Source of the DNA: Zoogloea sp. 1C4
GTDB taxonomy: Bacteria; Pseudomonadota; Gammaproteobacteria; Burkholderiales; Rhodocyclaceae
Direction: 5' to 3'
Length of the DNA stretch: 64,000 nt
NCBI RefSeq assembly: GCF_009469605.1
Contig: NZ_SSXU01000006.1
Coordinates: 124,001-188,000 of the forward strand
The translations under genes were made by a program, and so were the position numbers. Of the stretch, positions 38,403 through 47,244 are shown one piece after another (the first letter of the stretch is position 1; each line of letters begins with the position of its first letter). The notes under the pieces are model-generated. The model saw only the letters and a program-made list of their open reading frames with translations. It searched no databases and was not told the origin of the DNA.

Positions 38403-40067
38403 ATGACTGAAAACAACCTGGCTGTGACCGCTTATCCCGGTCGTGCACAATGGGTCGGCGCTGGCGCCGTTGTCGGGCTGGCCTTCCTGCTGTGCCTGTA
38501 CTTCGTGCTGGCCTTCGGGGTGAATGTTCCGTTCTGGGATGAATGGGAGCTGCTGGCTCGCTTCCGCGAGATCTACGCCGGACGGATGAACTGGTGGGAT
38601 CTCGCCCTCAGCAAGCACAACGAGCACCTCATCGGCTTCGCCTTCCTGGTGGGCAGCCTGCAACTGCTGCTGAGCGGTTTCGATTCAAAGCTGCAGCTGG
38701 TGTCGGGCGTGCTGATCCAGGCCCTGGCCTTCGGCATCATGGCCGCCGCGCTGTGGCGCAGCGTGCCGGAAGACCGCCGGCCGCTGTGGCTGGCCCTGTC
38801 GTCGCTGATCTGGTTCTCCCTGTCCCAGCACAAGAACCTGCTGTGGGGGTTTCAGACCGCGTGGTTCCTGGTCACCCTGCTGCTGGCGATCACCCTGGCG
38901 TGCCTGCATCGGGCCAAGAACCTTGAAGGCCGTGCCGGCGCCGGGCAGTGGGTGGCCCTGGCGGCGGCCAGTGCGCTGCTGGCGAGCTTCACGTCCACCC
39001 AGGGGGTGATCGTGTGGCTGGCGGCAGCGGTGTATCTGCTGGTGCGCGAGAGCTATCAGCTCGGCGCCTTCTTCCGCAGCCGCATCAGCCGTCTGTGGAT
39101 GGTGGCGGCGGTGCTGGCCGGTGGCGCCTTCGTGTCCGTCTGGCTGCTCAAGGGCGGCGGCGGTGCGGGCGGCGGCGGTGAATTCTCGATGCGTGCCTTC
39201 GGCTACATCTTCGTGGGCATCCACGGCGCCTTCCTGGGCGATGTGGGCGTGCTGGGCGTGGCTGGCTTCGGGGCGGTGATGCTGGTCTTCGTGGGCCTCG
39301 CCCTCATCAAGGCGCTGGCCGCCCAGGACAAGGCGGGCTACGCGCTGCCGGTGGCGCTGATCGTCTTCGGGCTGGTGTTCGTGCTGCTGGTGGCCATCGG
39401 CCGCGCCAAGTTCGGCACTGGCGCAGCCCGCGATCCCCACTACACCGCCTATTCGCTGATGACCTTCTTCGGCGCGCTGACGATCTTCCTGCGCCGGGAC
39501 GCCGCCGTGGCGGGCCGGGGCCTGATCGGGCTCGGTGCCGCGCTGTTCCCGGCGATGGTCGTGGTGGCCACCTTCGCATCCACCTACGACGCCGTGCTCA
39601 AGGGCATCGACTGGCGGCGCAGCCAGGGCCTGTCGGCCGCGACGCTGCTTAAGTTCCGTGATGCGCCGGACTTCGTCCTCGCCAGCCTGCTGTTCGGTGA
39701 CGCGGGGCTGGTCCGCAGGAATGCCGAGTTTCTCGAATCGAACCGCCTCGGCGTGTTTGGTGATCCTCACGCGGTGCCCGAGGCGGTCAAGCCTTACGTC
39801 GACATGCCGCCGACGCTCCTGGCGTGGCAGGAGCGCTATCCGGATCGAAAGGCGGCCATCGTCCGAGTCTGGTGGGTGTATCAGATCGGCAACGACCTGC
39901 GCCGGGCTTTTGACCCGATGGCGGGCGATTTCGCCGAGCGCCTGATGGGGTGGTCCTACGGCGCATCGCGGGATGGCGACCACTACCTGAGTGCCCACCT
40001 CAAGGATTTCGCGGCGGACTTCGAGGCCATGCACAAGGCCGAGGATGCGCGGAAGTCTGTAAAATAA
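38403..40067 (+). CDS. Multi-helix membrane protein, putative GT-C glycosyltransferase
   Basis: 554 residues with about 10-11 hydrophobic helices. After the first helix (about 19-40) comes FWDEWELL with Asp46-Glu47, the acidic motif position of GT-C enzymes that use lipid-linked sugars in the periplasm. This is followed by HNEHLIGFAFLVGSLQLLL, like GPHPVGFQALVTVLLFKVFG in the preceding fusion. The C-terminal 130 residues are soluble and end with WWVYQIGNDLRRAFDPMAGD, again parallel to the preceding gene. No specific family name is certain. Given the lipid-arabinofuranose genes downstream, an arabinofuranosyltransferase role is a reasonable guess. Confidence 0.7.
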   Translation: MTENNLAVTAYPGRAQWVGAGAVVGLAFLLCLYFVLAFGVNVPFWDEWELLARFREIYAGRMNWWDLALSKHNEHLIGFAFLVGSLQLLLSGFDSKLQLVSGVLIQALAFGIMAAALWRSVPEDRRPLWLALSSLIWFSLSQHKNLLWGFQTAWFLVTLLLAITLACLHRAKNLEGRAGAGQWVALAAASALLASFTSTQGVIVWLAAAVYLLVRESYQLGAFFRSRISRLWMVAAVLAGGAFVSVWLLKGGGGAGGGGEFSMRAFGYIFVGIHGAFLGDVGVLGVAGFGAVMLVFVGLALIKALAAQDKAGYALPVALIVFGLVFVLLVAIGRAKFGTGAARDPHYTAYSLMTFFGALTIFLRRDAAVAGRGLIGLGAALFPAMVVVATFASTYDAVLKGIDWRRSQGLSAATLLKFRDAPDFVLASLLFGDAGLVRRNAEFLESNRLGVFGDPHAVPEAVKPYVDMPPTLLAWQERYPDRKAAIVRVWWVYQIGNDLRRAFDPMAGDFAERLMGWSYGASRDGDHYLSAHLKDFAADFEAMHKAEDARKSVK

Positions 40068-40109
40068 TGACGCTATGGTCGGTTCCGCTGATGCGGAACT
40101 CCGGCATGT

Positions 40110-41069
40110 ATGCAATTCGAAAGGATAGGGGTGCAGACCTGTTCAAAATTTGAGCCGCGCAACTGCCGGGTGCTGGTGGTTGGCGACGTGATGCTGGACC
40201 GCTACTGGTTTGGCGAGGTGAACCGGATTTCCCCCGAGGCGCCGGTGCCCATCGTGAAGGTGGGGCGCACCGAGGAGCGTCTTGGCGGGGCGGCCAACGT
40301 GGCGCGCAATGCGGCGGCCCTGGGCGCGCAGACCACCCTGCTGTCGGTGATCGGCTGCGACGAGGCGGGGTCGATCCTCCGTCGGCTGCTCGTCGAAGGC
40401 GGCATCGAGGCGTCCCTCAAGGAAGACCAGGAGTTCGACACCATCGTCAAGCTGCGGGTCATTGGCCGGCAACAGCAGCTCTTGCGCATCGATTTCGAGA
40501 CCACGCCGTCCCACGAGATCCTCCAGGCCAAGCTCGCCGAGTTTGCCCAGCGGGTGGCCGAGAGCGATGTGGTGATTTTGTCCGACTACGGCAAGGGCGG
40601 CCTCGCCCACATCGGCGAGATGATCCGCATCGCCCGCGCCGCCGGCAAGCCGGTGCTGGTCGACCCGAAGGGCGGCGACTACAGCAAGTACGCCGGCGCG
40701 ACCGTCATCACCCCCAACCGCGCCGAACTGCGCGAGGTGGTTGGCGACTGGTCGTCCGAGGCGGAACTCGTCGCCAAGTCGCACAAGCTGCGTGCCGAGC
40801 TGGGCATTGATGCGCTGCTGCTCACCCGCAGCGAGGAGGGCATGACGCTCTTCACCGCCGATCAGGTGGTCAGCCACAAGGCTGAGGCGCGGGAGGTGTT
40901 CGACGTCTCCGGCGCCGGCGATACGGTGATCGCCACCCTCGGCGCCATGCTGGGGTCGGGCGCAGACTGGGCAGAAGCCATCCGGGTGGCAAACGTCGCG
41001 GCGGGCATCGTCGTCGGCAAACTGGGAACGGCCGTCGTCTCGCGGGAAGAACTCGCGGCGGCCCTGTAA
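40110..41069 (+). CDS. hldA: D-glycero-beta-D-manno-heptose-7-phosphate kinase
   Basis: 319 residues, PfkB-family sugar kinase corresponding to the first half of E. coli HldE (RfaE domain I). Motifs: VLVVGDVMLDRYWFGEVNRI, PEAPVPIVKV, GGAANVARNAAALGA, the ribokinase signature VLVDPKGGDYSKYAGA and the anion hole/catalytic region DVSGAGDTVIATLGAML. It makes heptose 1,7-bisphosphate for ADP-heptose. The nucleotidyltransferase half (HldC) is absent here. ATG 40110 is listed; GTG 40131 has a better-spaced AAGGA and may be the true start. A small hairpin (40082-40099) sits just upstream. Confidence 0.92.
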   Translation: MQFERIGVQTCSKFEPRNCRVLVVGDVMLDRYWFGEVNRISPEAPVPIVKVGRTEERLGGAANVARNAAALGAQTTLLSVIGCDEAGSILRRLLVEGGIEASLKEDQEFDTIVKLRVIGRQQQLLRIDFETTPSHEILQAKLAEFAQRVAESDVVILSDYGKGGLAHIGEMIRIARAAGKPVLVDPKGGDYSKYAGATVITPNRAELREVVGDWSSEAELVAKSHKLRAELGIDALLLTRSEEGMTLFTADQVVSHKAEAREVFDVSGAGDTVIATLGAMLGSGADWAEAIRVANVAAGIVVGKLGTAVVSREELAAAL

Positions 41070-41078
41070 GGGAACAAC

Positions 41079-42080
41079 ATGCATATCGTGGTTACCGGCG
41101 CAGCCGGCTTCATCGGCGCCAACATCGTCAAGGCCCTCAACGAGCGCGGGCTGACGAAGATCATCGCCGTGGACAACCTCTCCAAGGCCGACAAGTTCAA
41201 GAACCTCATCGACTGCGACATCGTCGACTACCTGGACAAGCAGGATTTCCTCGCCCGCCTCAAGGCCGGCGAGTTCGACGGCAAGGTCTCGGCGATCTTC
41301 CATGAGGGCGCGTGCTCCGACACCATGGAGACCGACGGGCGCTACATGATGGAGAACAACTACCGGTACTCCCTCGCGCTGCTCGACTGGTGCCAGGCCC
41401 AGGGCGCGCAGTTCCTGTATGCCTCCAGTGCCGCCACCTACGGCGCCAGCACGGTGTTCAAGGAGGAGCGCCAGTACGAAGGCCCGCTCAACGTCTATGG
41501 CTACTCGAAGTTCCTGTTCGACCAGATCGTGCGCCAGCGTCTGGCGGCCGGGGCCACCTCGCAGATCGTCGGCTTCCGCTACTTCAACGTCTATGGCCCG
41601 CGGGAATCCCACAAGGGCCGCATGGCGTCGGTGGCCTTCCACAACTTCAACCAGTTCCGCGCCGAAGGCAAGGTGAAGCTCTTCGAGGGTTCCCACGGCT
41701 ATCCGGACGGCGGCCAGATGCGCGACTTCGTGTTCGTCGGCGACGTGGCCAAGGTCAACCTGTTCTTCTTCGACAACCCGGGCAAGTCGGGCATCTTCAA
41801 CCTGGGCTCGGGCCGCGCCCAGAGCTTCAATGATGTGGCCGTGGCGGCCGCCAATGGCTGCCGCCGTGCCGCCGGCGAGGCACCTCTGTCGCTGGTCGAG
41901 CTGCGGGAGCAGGGCGTGCTCGAATACGTCGCCTTCCCCGAAGCCCTCAAGGGCAAATACCAGGCCTTCACCCAGGCCGACCTCACCCGTCTGCGGGCCG
42001 CCGGTTACGAGGCGCCGATGACCACCGTCGAAGACGGTGTGGCGCAGTACGTGGATTGGCTTGGCGCCCGAAATGCCTGA
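41079..42080 (+). CDS. hldD: ADP-L-glycero-D-manno-heptose 6-epimerase
   Basis: 333 residues, extended SDR. It has the NAD(P) motif [21 protein letters not shown], the family-typical [21 protein letters not shown] and the catalytic YGYSKFLFD (YxxxK), then [15 protein letters not shown] and [17 protein letters not shown]. It converts ADP-D-glycero-D-manno-heptose to the L-glycero form used in LPS inner core. It lies 9 bases after hldA and its end meets the gmhA start region, so the three heptose genes form one unit. Confidence 0.95.
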   Translation: MHIVVTGAAGFIGANIVKALNERGLTKIIAVDNLSKADKFKNLIDCDIVDYLDKQDFLARLKAGEFDGKVSAIFHEGACSDTMETDGRYMMENNYRYSLALLDWCQAQGAQFLYASSAATYGASTVFKEERQYEGPLNVYGYSKFLFDQIVRQRLAAGATSQIVGFRYFNVYGPRESHKGRMASVAFHNFNQFRAEGKVKLFEGSHGYPDGGQMRDFVFVGDVAKVNLFFFDNPGKSGIFNLGSGRAQSFNDVAVAAANGCRRAAGEAPLSLVELREQGVLEYVAFPEALKGKYQAFTQADLTRLRAAGYEAPMTTVEDGVAQYVDWLGARNA

Positions 42081-42093
42081 GGCCGCTAGCAAC

Positions 42094-42690
42094 ATGGGAG
42101 CCATGGAATCAGTGGTGATGGCCAGCCTGCGCGAGGCGCGGCAGGCCCTGGACGCAATGCTCGACAACCCGGCCGTGGTGGCCGCGGTGGCCCGGGCCGG
42201 CTCGGCGCTGGCCAAGGCGCTGGACGCTGGCGGGCGGGTGTATTCGTGCGGTAACGGCGGCTCGATGTGCGACGCGATGCACTTCGCCGAAGAGCTCTCC
42301 GGCCGCTACCGGCAGGATCGCCCGGCCCTCGGTGCCGCGGCGATCAGCGATGTGGGCCACCTGACCTGCGTCGGCAACGACTACGGCTACGACCGGGTCT
42401 TCGCCCGCTACGTCGAGGGCCACGGTCGCGCCGGCGATTTCCTGCTCGCCATCAGCACCAGCGGCTCGAGCCCTTCCGTGCTCAACGCCGTGGCGGCCGC
42501 GCGGGCCCGGGGCATGCAGGTGATCGGCCTGCACGGCCGGCCGGGTTCGCCCCTCGCCCAGATTTGCGACTTCGACATCTGCACGCCCGCTGGCGCGTTT
42601 GCCGACCGGGTCCAGGAGTGTCACATCAAGGTGATACACATCCTGATCGAGATCGTCGAGCGCCAGCTTTTTCCCCGGAACTACGCGTGA
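42094..42690 (+). CDS. gmhA: Sedoheptulose-7-phosphate isomerase
   Basis: About 198 residues, SIS-domain enzyme that makes D-glycero-D-manno-heptose 7-phosphate, the first step to ADP-heptose. Motifs: YSCGNGGSMCDAMHFAEELSG, AISDVGHLTCVGNDYGY, AISTSGSSPSVLNAV and the C-terminal ADRVQECHIKVIHILIE (E. coli has the same DRxQExHIKVIHILI). Starts at 42073, 42094, 42103 and 42118 are all in frame; 42094 is preferred for length and a GAGG about 10 bases upstream, but this is not certain. gmhB is not in the window. Confidence 0.92.
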   Translation: MGAMESVVMASLREARQALDAMLDNPAVVAAVARAGSALAKALDAGGRVYSCGNGGSMCDAMHFAEELSGRYRQDRPALGAAAISDVGHLTCVGNDYGYDRVFARYVEGHGRAGDFLLAISTSGSSPSVLNAVAAARARGMQVIGLHGRPGSPLAQICDFDICTPAGAFADRVQECHIKVIHILIEIVERQLFPRNYA

Positions 42691-42760
42691 CGGCGCCCGG
42701 CGCCGCACCGGTATGGAGAGCCGTACATTTGAATTGCCTGCTGGATTTCGAGGGGATGCG

Positions 42761-44194
42761 ATGAGCGACGACGCGAACATCCCCCTCTGCGTCGACCTCG
42801 ACGGCACGCTGCTCGACTCCGACCTGCTGGTCGAAGCCGGGCTGGCCTTCGTCCGCGCCAATCCGCTGCGGGCGCTGGCGCCGGTGGGCTGGCTGGCGTC
42901 GGGGGGCAAGATCGGGCTGAAGGCGCGCATCGCCAGTGAAGTGGACCTCGACGTCACCTGCCTGCCCTACAACAAGGCGGTGCTGGCGGTCATCGAGGCG
43001 GAGAAGGCCAAGGGGCGGCAGGTTGTCCTCGCCACCGCCAGCCACATCAGCTACGCCCGGCGCATCGCCGAGCACCTGCAGATCTTCGACCGGGTGCTGG
43101 GCACCGAAGATGTAAACCTCTCGTCCCGCCGCAAGGCCGAGCGCCTGATCGCCGACTATGGCGACAAGGGCTTCGACTACATGGGCAACTCGTCGGTCGA
43201 TCTGCCGGTCTGGAAGCATTCGCGCAAGGCCTGGGTGGTCAATGCCTCGAAGGCGGTGGTGCGGCTGGCCGAAGGGCAGGGCAATGTCGAGCGGGTGATC
43301 GACACCCGCGGCAATGTGCTCCTCACCTGGGCCAAGGCGCTGCGCTTCCACCAGTGGATGAAGAACCTGCTGGTCTTCGCGCCGCTGCTGGCCGCCCATC
43401 AGGTCGGCCACCTCGATCTGGTGCTGCGGGGCATCCTCACCTTTTTCGTGTTTGGCCTGTGCGCGTCCAGCGTGTATGTGCTGAACGATCTGCTCGACCT
43501 GCCCGACGACCGTCATCACCCCACCAAGCGCAACCGGCCCTTCGCCGCCGGGAAGCTGTCGGTGTTTGCCGGGCTGGCGGTGGCGCCGCTGTTGCTGATT
43601 GCCGCCTTTGGCGGTGCGCTGTGGCTGCTGCCCTGGAAATTCACCGCCACCCTGGCCTGCTACTACGTGCTCACCCTGGCGTATTCGCTGGTGCTCAAGC
43701 GCGTGATGATGGTCGATGTGATCGCCCTCGGCATGCTCTACACCATCCGCATCGTCGGCGGCGCCTTTGCCTTCGGGCTCGATCTGACCTTCTGGATTTT
43801 GGCCTTCTCGATGTTCATCTTCCTGAGCCTGGCGCTGGTCAAGCGCTACGCCGAGCTGGTGGATGCCCGCAAGAAGGGCAAGGAGGCCAAGGCCCGCGGG
43901 CGCGGCTACTACCCGTCCGATCTCGAGATGCTGTCGTCCCTCGGCGCCGCATCCGGCTACCTGTCGGTGATGGTGCTGGCCCTGTACATCCAGGATGCGC
44001 ACACCATTTCCTTGTACCGCCACCCTGAGCTCATCTGGCTCTCCTGCCCGCTGCTGCTGTTCTGGGTGTCGCGTACCTGGATGCTCACCCACCGGGGCGA
44101 GATGCACGACGACCCGGTGGTCTTCGCGATCAAGGACAAGGTGAGCCTGGTGGTTGGCGTGCTGTTCGGCGTGATCTTCTGGATGGCCCGATGA
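42761..44194 (+). CDS. HAD hydrolase fused to UbiA-family prenyltransferase (decaprenyl-phosphate phosphoribosyltransferase-like)
   Basis: 477 residues. The N-terminal HAD domain (1-190) has LCVDLDGTLLDSDLL and FDYMGNSSVDLPVW; the C-terminal UbiA membrane domain (about 195-477) has about nine helices and the polyprenyl-diphosphate/PRPP motif NDLLDLPDDRHHPTKRNRP. This NDxxDxxxDxxHPxKxxRP pattern is that of the phosphoribosyl-decaprenol branch (mycobacterial Rv3806c; NoeC-like proteins in Nod-factor arabinosylation) rather than of ubiquinone UbiA. It would attach ribose-5-phosphate from PRPP to a polyprenyl phosphate, and the fused HAD domain could remove the 5-phosphate. The next gene starts within its stop codon, and the following two enzymes are the expected epimerisation pair. 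Confidence 0.85.
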   Translation: MSDDANIPLCVDLDGTLLDSDLLVEAGLAFVRANPLRALAPVGWLASGGKIGLKARIASEVDLDVTCLPYNKAVLAVIEAEKAKGRQVVLATASHISYARRIAEHLQIFDRVLGTEDVNLSSRRKAERLIADYGDKGFDYMGNSSVDLPVWKHSRKAWVVNASKAVVRLAEGQGNVERVIDTRGNVLLTWAKALRFHQWMKNLLVFAPLLAAHQVGHLDLVLRGILTFFVFGLCASSVYVLNDLLDLPDDRHHPTKRNRPFAAGKLSVFAGLAVAPLLLIAAFGGALWLLPWKFTATLACYYVLTLAYSLVLKRVMMVDVIALGMLYTIRIVGGAFAFGLDLTFWILAFSMFIFLSLALVKRYAELVDARKKGKEAKARGRGYYPSDLEMLSSLGAASGYLSVMVLALYIQDAHTISLYRHPELIWLSCPLLLFWVSRTWMLTHRGEMHDDPVVFAIKDKVSLVVGVLFGVIFWMAR

Positions 44195-45513
44195 GCATCG
44201 GCAAGCTGAGCTCCTGGGGCCGCTACCCGCGCTTCCCGCAGACCGGCCACGGCATCGGCTGGCGGTCCGAGCTGCCGGGCGAGCTTGCCCGCGTCTCGGC
44301 CGAGCACGGCACGCTGCTACCCTTCGGCAACGGCCGCAGCTACGGCGACAGCTGCCTCGCGACGAGCGATCAGGTGCTCCATCTGCGCCCCCTCGACCGC
44401 TTCATCAGCACCGACTGGCAGACCGGCATCATCCGCGCCGAAGCCGGGGTGACGCTCGACGAAGTGCTGCGGCTGGCGATTCCCCGCGGCTGGTTTTTGT
44501 CGGTCACGCCTGGCACCAAGTTCGCCACCCTCGGCGGCGCCGTCGCCAACGACGTGCACGGCAAGAACCACCACGTGCGCGGCAGCTTCGGCTGCCACGT
44601 ACGGCGCTTCGGGCTGGTGCGCTCGGATCGCGGCCGGCTTGAGGTCGCGCCCGGCGATGCCGACGGCCTCTTCGCCGCCACCATCGGCGGGCTCGGGCTC
44701 ACCGGCATCATCGACTGGGTCGAGCTGCAGCTCATGCCCATCAAGAGCAGCCTCGTCGATGTGGTGAACATCCGCTTCGACTCGCTGGACGAGTTCTTCG
44801 CCCTCTCGCGGGAGCTCGACGGCCAGCACGAATACGCCGTGGCCTGGATCGACTGCGCCGCCCGTGGCGCGTCGGCAGGGCGGGGCATCTACATGGTCGG
44901 CGACCACGCGCCGGAAGGCGGGCTCGCCTACGACGACAAGCCCAAACTGAGCGTGCCGCTGGTGCCGCCCATCTCGGCGATCAACTCGGTGTCGCTGCGG
45001 GTCTTCAACCACTTTTACTACAACGCCGCCAAGCCCGGCCGGCACCCGGGGCGGGTGGGCTACGAGCCGTATTTCTACCCCCTCGACCGCATCCTCCACT
45101 GGAACCGCATCTACGGCCCCAAGGGCTTTCAGCAGTACCAGTGCGTGATCCCGGAATCCGCCGGCGGCGCAGCCATCGGCGACATGCTGGACGCCATCGC
45201 CGCGGCCCACAGCGGCTCCTTTCTGGCGGTGCTCAAGCGCTTCGGCGACGTGGCCTCGCCGGGTCTGTTGTCCTTCCCCGAGGCCGGCGCCACGCTGGCC
45301 CTGGATTTCCCCGAGCACGGCGACGCCACCGCGAAGCTCTTCGCCAACCTCGACGCCATCGTGCGCGCCGCCGGCGGACGCATCTACCCGGCCAAGGACG
45401 CCCACATGGGCGGCGAGTTCTTCCGCGCCTGCTACCCCCAATGGACACAGCTCGAAGCCCTGCGCGATCCGGCCCTGTGCTCCCGTTTCTGGAAACGAGT
45501 CACCCAAGCATGA
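44191..45513 (+). CDS. dprE1: FAD-dependent decaprenylphosphoryl-ribose oxidase homologue
   Basis: 440 residues, VAO-type flavoenzyme. The FAD domain shows LLPFGNGRSYGDSCLA, GTKFATLGGAVANDVHGKNH and GSFGCHV; the C-terminal ALO-like domain ends GGRIYPAKDAHMGGEFFRAC. From memory of mycobacterial DprE1, Lys402 in YPAKD corresponds to catalytic Lys418, while the position of the benzothiazinone-reactive Cys387 is Ala370 here (ATLALDF). Known role of the family: oxidises the 2-OH of polyprenyl-phospho-ribofuranose to the keto form. It overlaps the UbiA gene before it and the reductase gene after it by ATGA junctions, so the three are one translational unit. The sugar handled here is inferred, not shown. 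Confidence 0.85.
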   Translation: MSIGKLSSWGRYPRFPQTGHGIGWRSELPGELARVSAEHGTLLPFGNGRSYGDSCLATSDQVLHLRPLDRFISTDWQTGIIRAEAGVTLDEVLRLAIPRGWFLSVTPGTKFATLGGAVANDVHGKNHHVRGSFGCHVRRFGLVRSDRGRLEVAPGDADGLFAATIGGLGLTGIIDWVELQLMPIKSSLVDVVNIRFDSLDEFFALSRELDGQHEYAVAWIDCAARGASAGRGIYMVGDHAPEGGLAYDDKPKLSVPLVPPISAINSVSLRVFNHFYYNAAKPGRHPGRVGYEPYFYPLDRILHWNRIYGPKGFQQYQCVIPESAGGAAIGDMLDAIAAAHSGSFLAVLKRFGDVASPGLLSFPEAGATLALDFPEHGDATAKLFANLDAIVRAAGGRIYPAKDAHMGGEFFRACYPQWTQLEALRDPALCSRFWKRVTQA

Positions 45514-46247
45514 AAAACATCCTGATCGTCGGCGCCACGTCCGCCATTGCCGCTGCCTGCGCCCGGCGCTGGTGCGAGGGCGGGGCGCGCTTCTACCTCG
45601 TCGGCCGCAGCGCCGACAAGCTCCGCCAGGTGGCGGATGATCTTTCCGCCCGCGGCGCCGAAGTGCACACCTGCGAGCTCGACCTGAACTTCCTCGAAAG
45701 CCACGCCAGCCTCGTGCGCGAAGCCTTCGCCTGGCTCGGCCGGGTCGATGTGGTGCTCGTCGCCCACGGCACCCTGCCGGACCAGAAAGCCTGCGAGCAG
45801 GACGCCGAGCTGGCGATCCGCGAATTCACCAGCAACGGCCTGTCGGTCATCAGCCTGCTCACCCATCTGGCCAACCCGATGGAAGCCCAGGGCTCAGGCA
45901 GCATCGGCGTGATCTCGTCGGTGGCGGGCGACCGCGGCCGGCCGTCCAACTATCTGTATGGCTCCGCCAAGAGCGCCGTCACCGCGTTTTGTGGTGGCCT
46001 GCGAGCGAGGCTGTTCAAGGCCGGCGTCAATCTCACCACCATCAAGCCGGGCTTCGTGGATACGCCGATGACCCGTGGCCTGCCGCTCCCGGCGCCCCTG
46101 GTGGCGACGCCCGAGCAGGTGGCCGCCGACATCGCCAAGGCCATGGACGCCGGCAAGGGCGTGCTCTACACCCGCTGGTTCTGGCGCTACATCATGCTCA
46201 TCATCATCCACATCCCGGATCGCATCTTCCGCAAGATGAGCATGTGA
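45510..46247 (+). CDS. dprE2: SDR reductase, DprE2 homologue
   Basis: 245 residues, classical SDR with the Rossmann motif ILIVGATSAIAAACARRW, VLVAHGTLPDQ, the catalytic Ser in VISSVAGDRG and YGSAK (YxxxK). The C-terminal hydrophobic WRYIMLIIIHIPDRIF suggests membrane association, as in mycobacterial DprE2. Together with the preceding oxidase it would complete 2'-epimerisation of polyprenyl-phospho-ribose to polyprenyl-phospho-arabinose. ATG 45510 overlaps the stop of the oxidase gene. Assignment rests on family match plus gene order. Confidence 0.85.
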   Translation: MKNILIVGATSAIAAACARRWCEGGARFYLVGRSADKLRQVADDLSARGAEVHTCELDLNFLESHASLVREAFAWLGRVDVVLVAHGTLPDQKACEQDAELAIREFTSNGLSVISLLTHLANPMEAQGSGSIGVISSVAGDRGRPSNYLYGSAKSAVTAFCGGLRARLFKAGVNLTTIKPGFVDTPMTRGLPLPAPLVATPEQVAADIAKAMDAGKGVLYTRWFWRYIMLIIIHIPDRIFRKMSM

Positions 46248-46302
46248 CGCGCGCCGGCCCGTCATCCCGAATTCCGAACTGCAGAAATCCGAGCCGACAC
46301 CC

Positions 46303-47241
46303 ATGAACAAGAACATGAAGATCGTCCTGCCCGGCGGCGCTGGCCTGGTGGGCCAGAACCTCGTCGCGCAGCTGAAGCGCCAGGGTTATACCAACCTGGT
46401 GGTGCTCGACAAGCACGTCACCAACCTGGGCATCCTGCGCAAGATGCACCCGGACATCGTCGCCGAACTCGTCGACCTCGCCGACCGTGGCGACTGGGAG
46501 AAGCACCTCGCCGGCGCTGAAGTTGTGGTGATGCTCCAGGCCCAGATCGGCGGCACCGACTACACCGAGTTCGAGCGCAACAACATCACCTCGACCAAGA
46601 ACGTCATCGAGGCCATGCGCGCCCATCAGGTGCCGTACTACGTGCAGATCAGCTCGTCGGTGGTCGAATCGGTGGCGGACGACTGGTACACCAACACCAA
46701 GAAGGCCCAGGAAGAGATCGCGCTGGCCAGCGGCTTCCCGCTGGTGGTGCTGCGCCCCACGCTGATGTTCGGCTGGTTCGACCGCAAGCACCTGGGCTGG
46801 CTGTCGCGCTTCATGCAGAAGGTGCCGGTGTTCCCCATTCCCGGCCACGGCCGCTACCTGCGCCAACCGCTGTACGTGGGCGATTTCTGCCGCGTCATCA
46901 TCAGCAGCATCGAGCACCGCACCCAGGGCGTGTACAACATCTCCGGGCTCGAAGAGGTCGATTACATCGACATCATCCGCGAGATCAAGAAGGCCACCAA
47001 GGCCGGCTGCTGGATCGTCAAGATCCCCTACGGGCTGTTCCATGGGCTGCTGGCCACCTGGGCCCTGTTCGACAAGAAGCCGCCCTTCACCACCCAGCAG
47101 CTCGCCGCGCTGGTGGCCCGGGATGTGTTCGAAGTCATCGACTGGCCGGGCATCTTCCAGGTCAAGGCCACGCCGTTTGCGAAGGCCATCGACGAAACCT
47201 ACAACGACCCCGAGTACGGCTCGGTCGTGCTGGAGTTCTGA
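46303..47241 (+). CDS. NAD-dependent epimerase/dehydratase
   Basis: 312 residues, extended SDR fold: KIVLPGGAGLVGQNLVAQLK at the N-terminus, QISSSVVESV, and YTNTKKAQEE (YxxxK). It is related to nucleotide-sugar epimerases but has an unusual N-terminal glycine motif (PGGAGLVG) and a hydrophobic C-terminal part. The substrate is unknown. It sits 55 bases after the DprE2-like gene and 3 bases before a flavin oxidoreductase; the same pairing suggests a sugar-modifying step in the same lipid-linked pathway. Confidence 0.78.
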   Translation: MNKNMKIVLPGGAGLVGQNLVAQLKRQGYTNLVVLDKHVTNLGILRKMHPDIVAELVDLADRGDWEKHLAGAEVVVMLQAQIGGTDYTEFERNNITSTKNVIEAMRAHQVPYYVQISSSVVESVADDWYTNTKKAQEEIALASGFPLVVLRPTLMFGWFDRKHLGWLSRFMQKVPVFPIPGHGRYLRQPLYVGDFCRVIISSIEHRTQGVYNISGLEEVDYIDIIREIKKATKAGCWIVKIPYGLFHGLLATWALFDKKPPFTTQQLAALVARDVFEVIDWPGIFQVKATPFAKAIDETYNDPEYGSVVLEF

Positions 47242-47244
47242 GCT

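Noticed and set aside
42073-42118. Earlier gmhA start at 42037
   Set aside because: It would add over 25 residues with no counterpart in the family and lies deep inside hldD.
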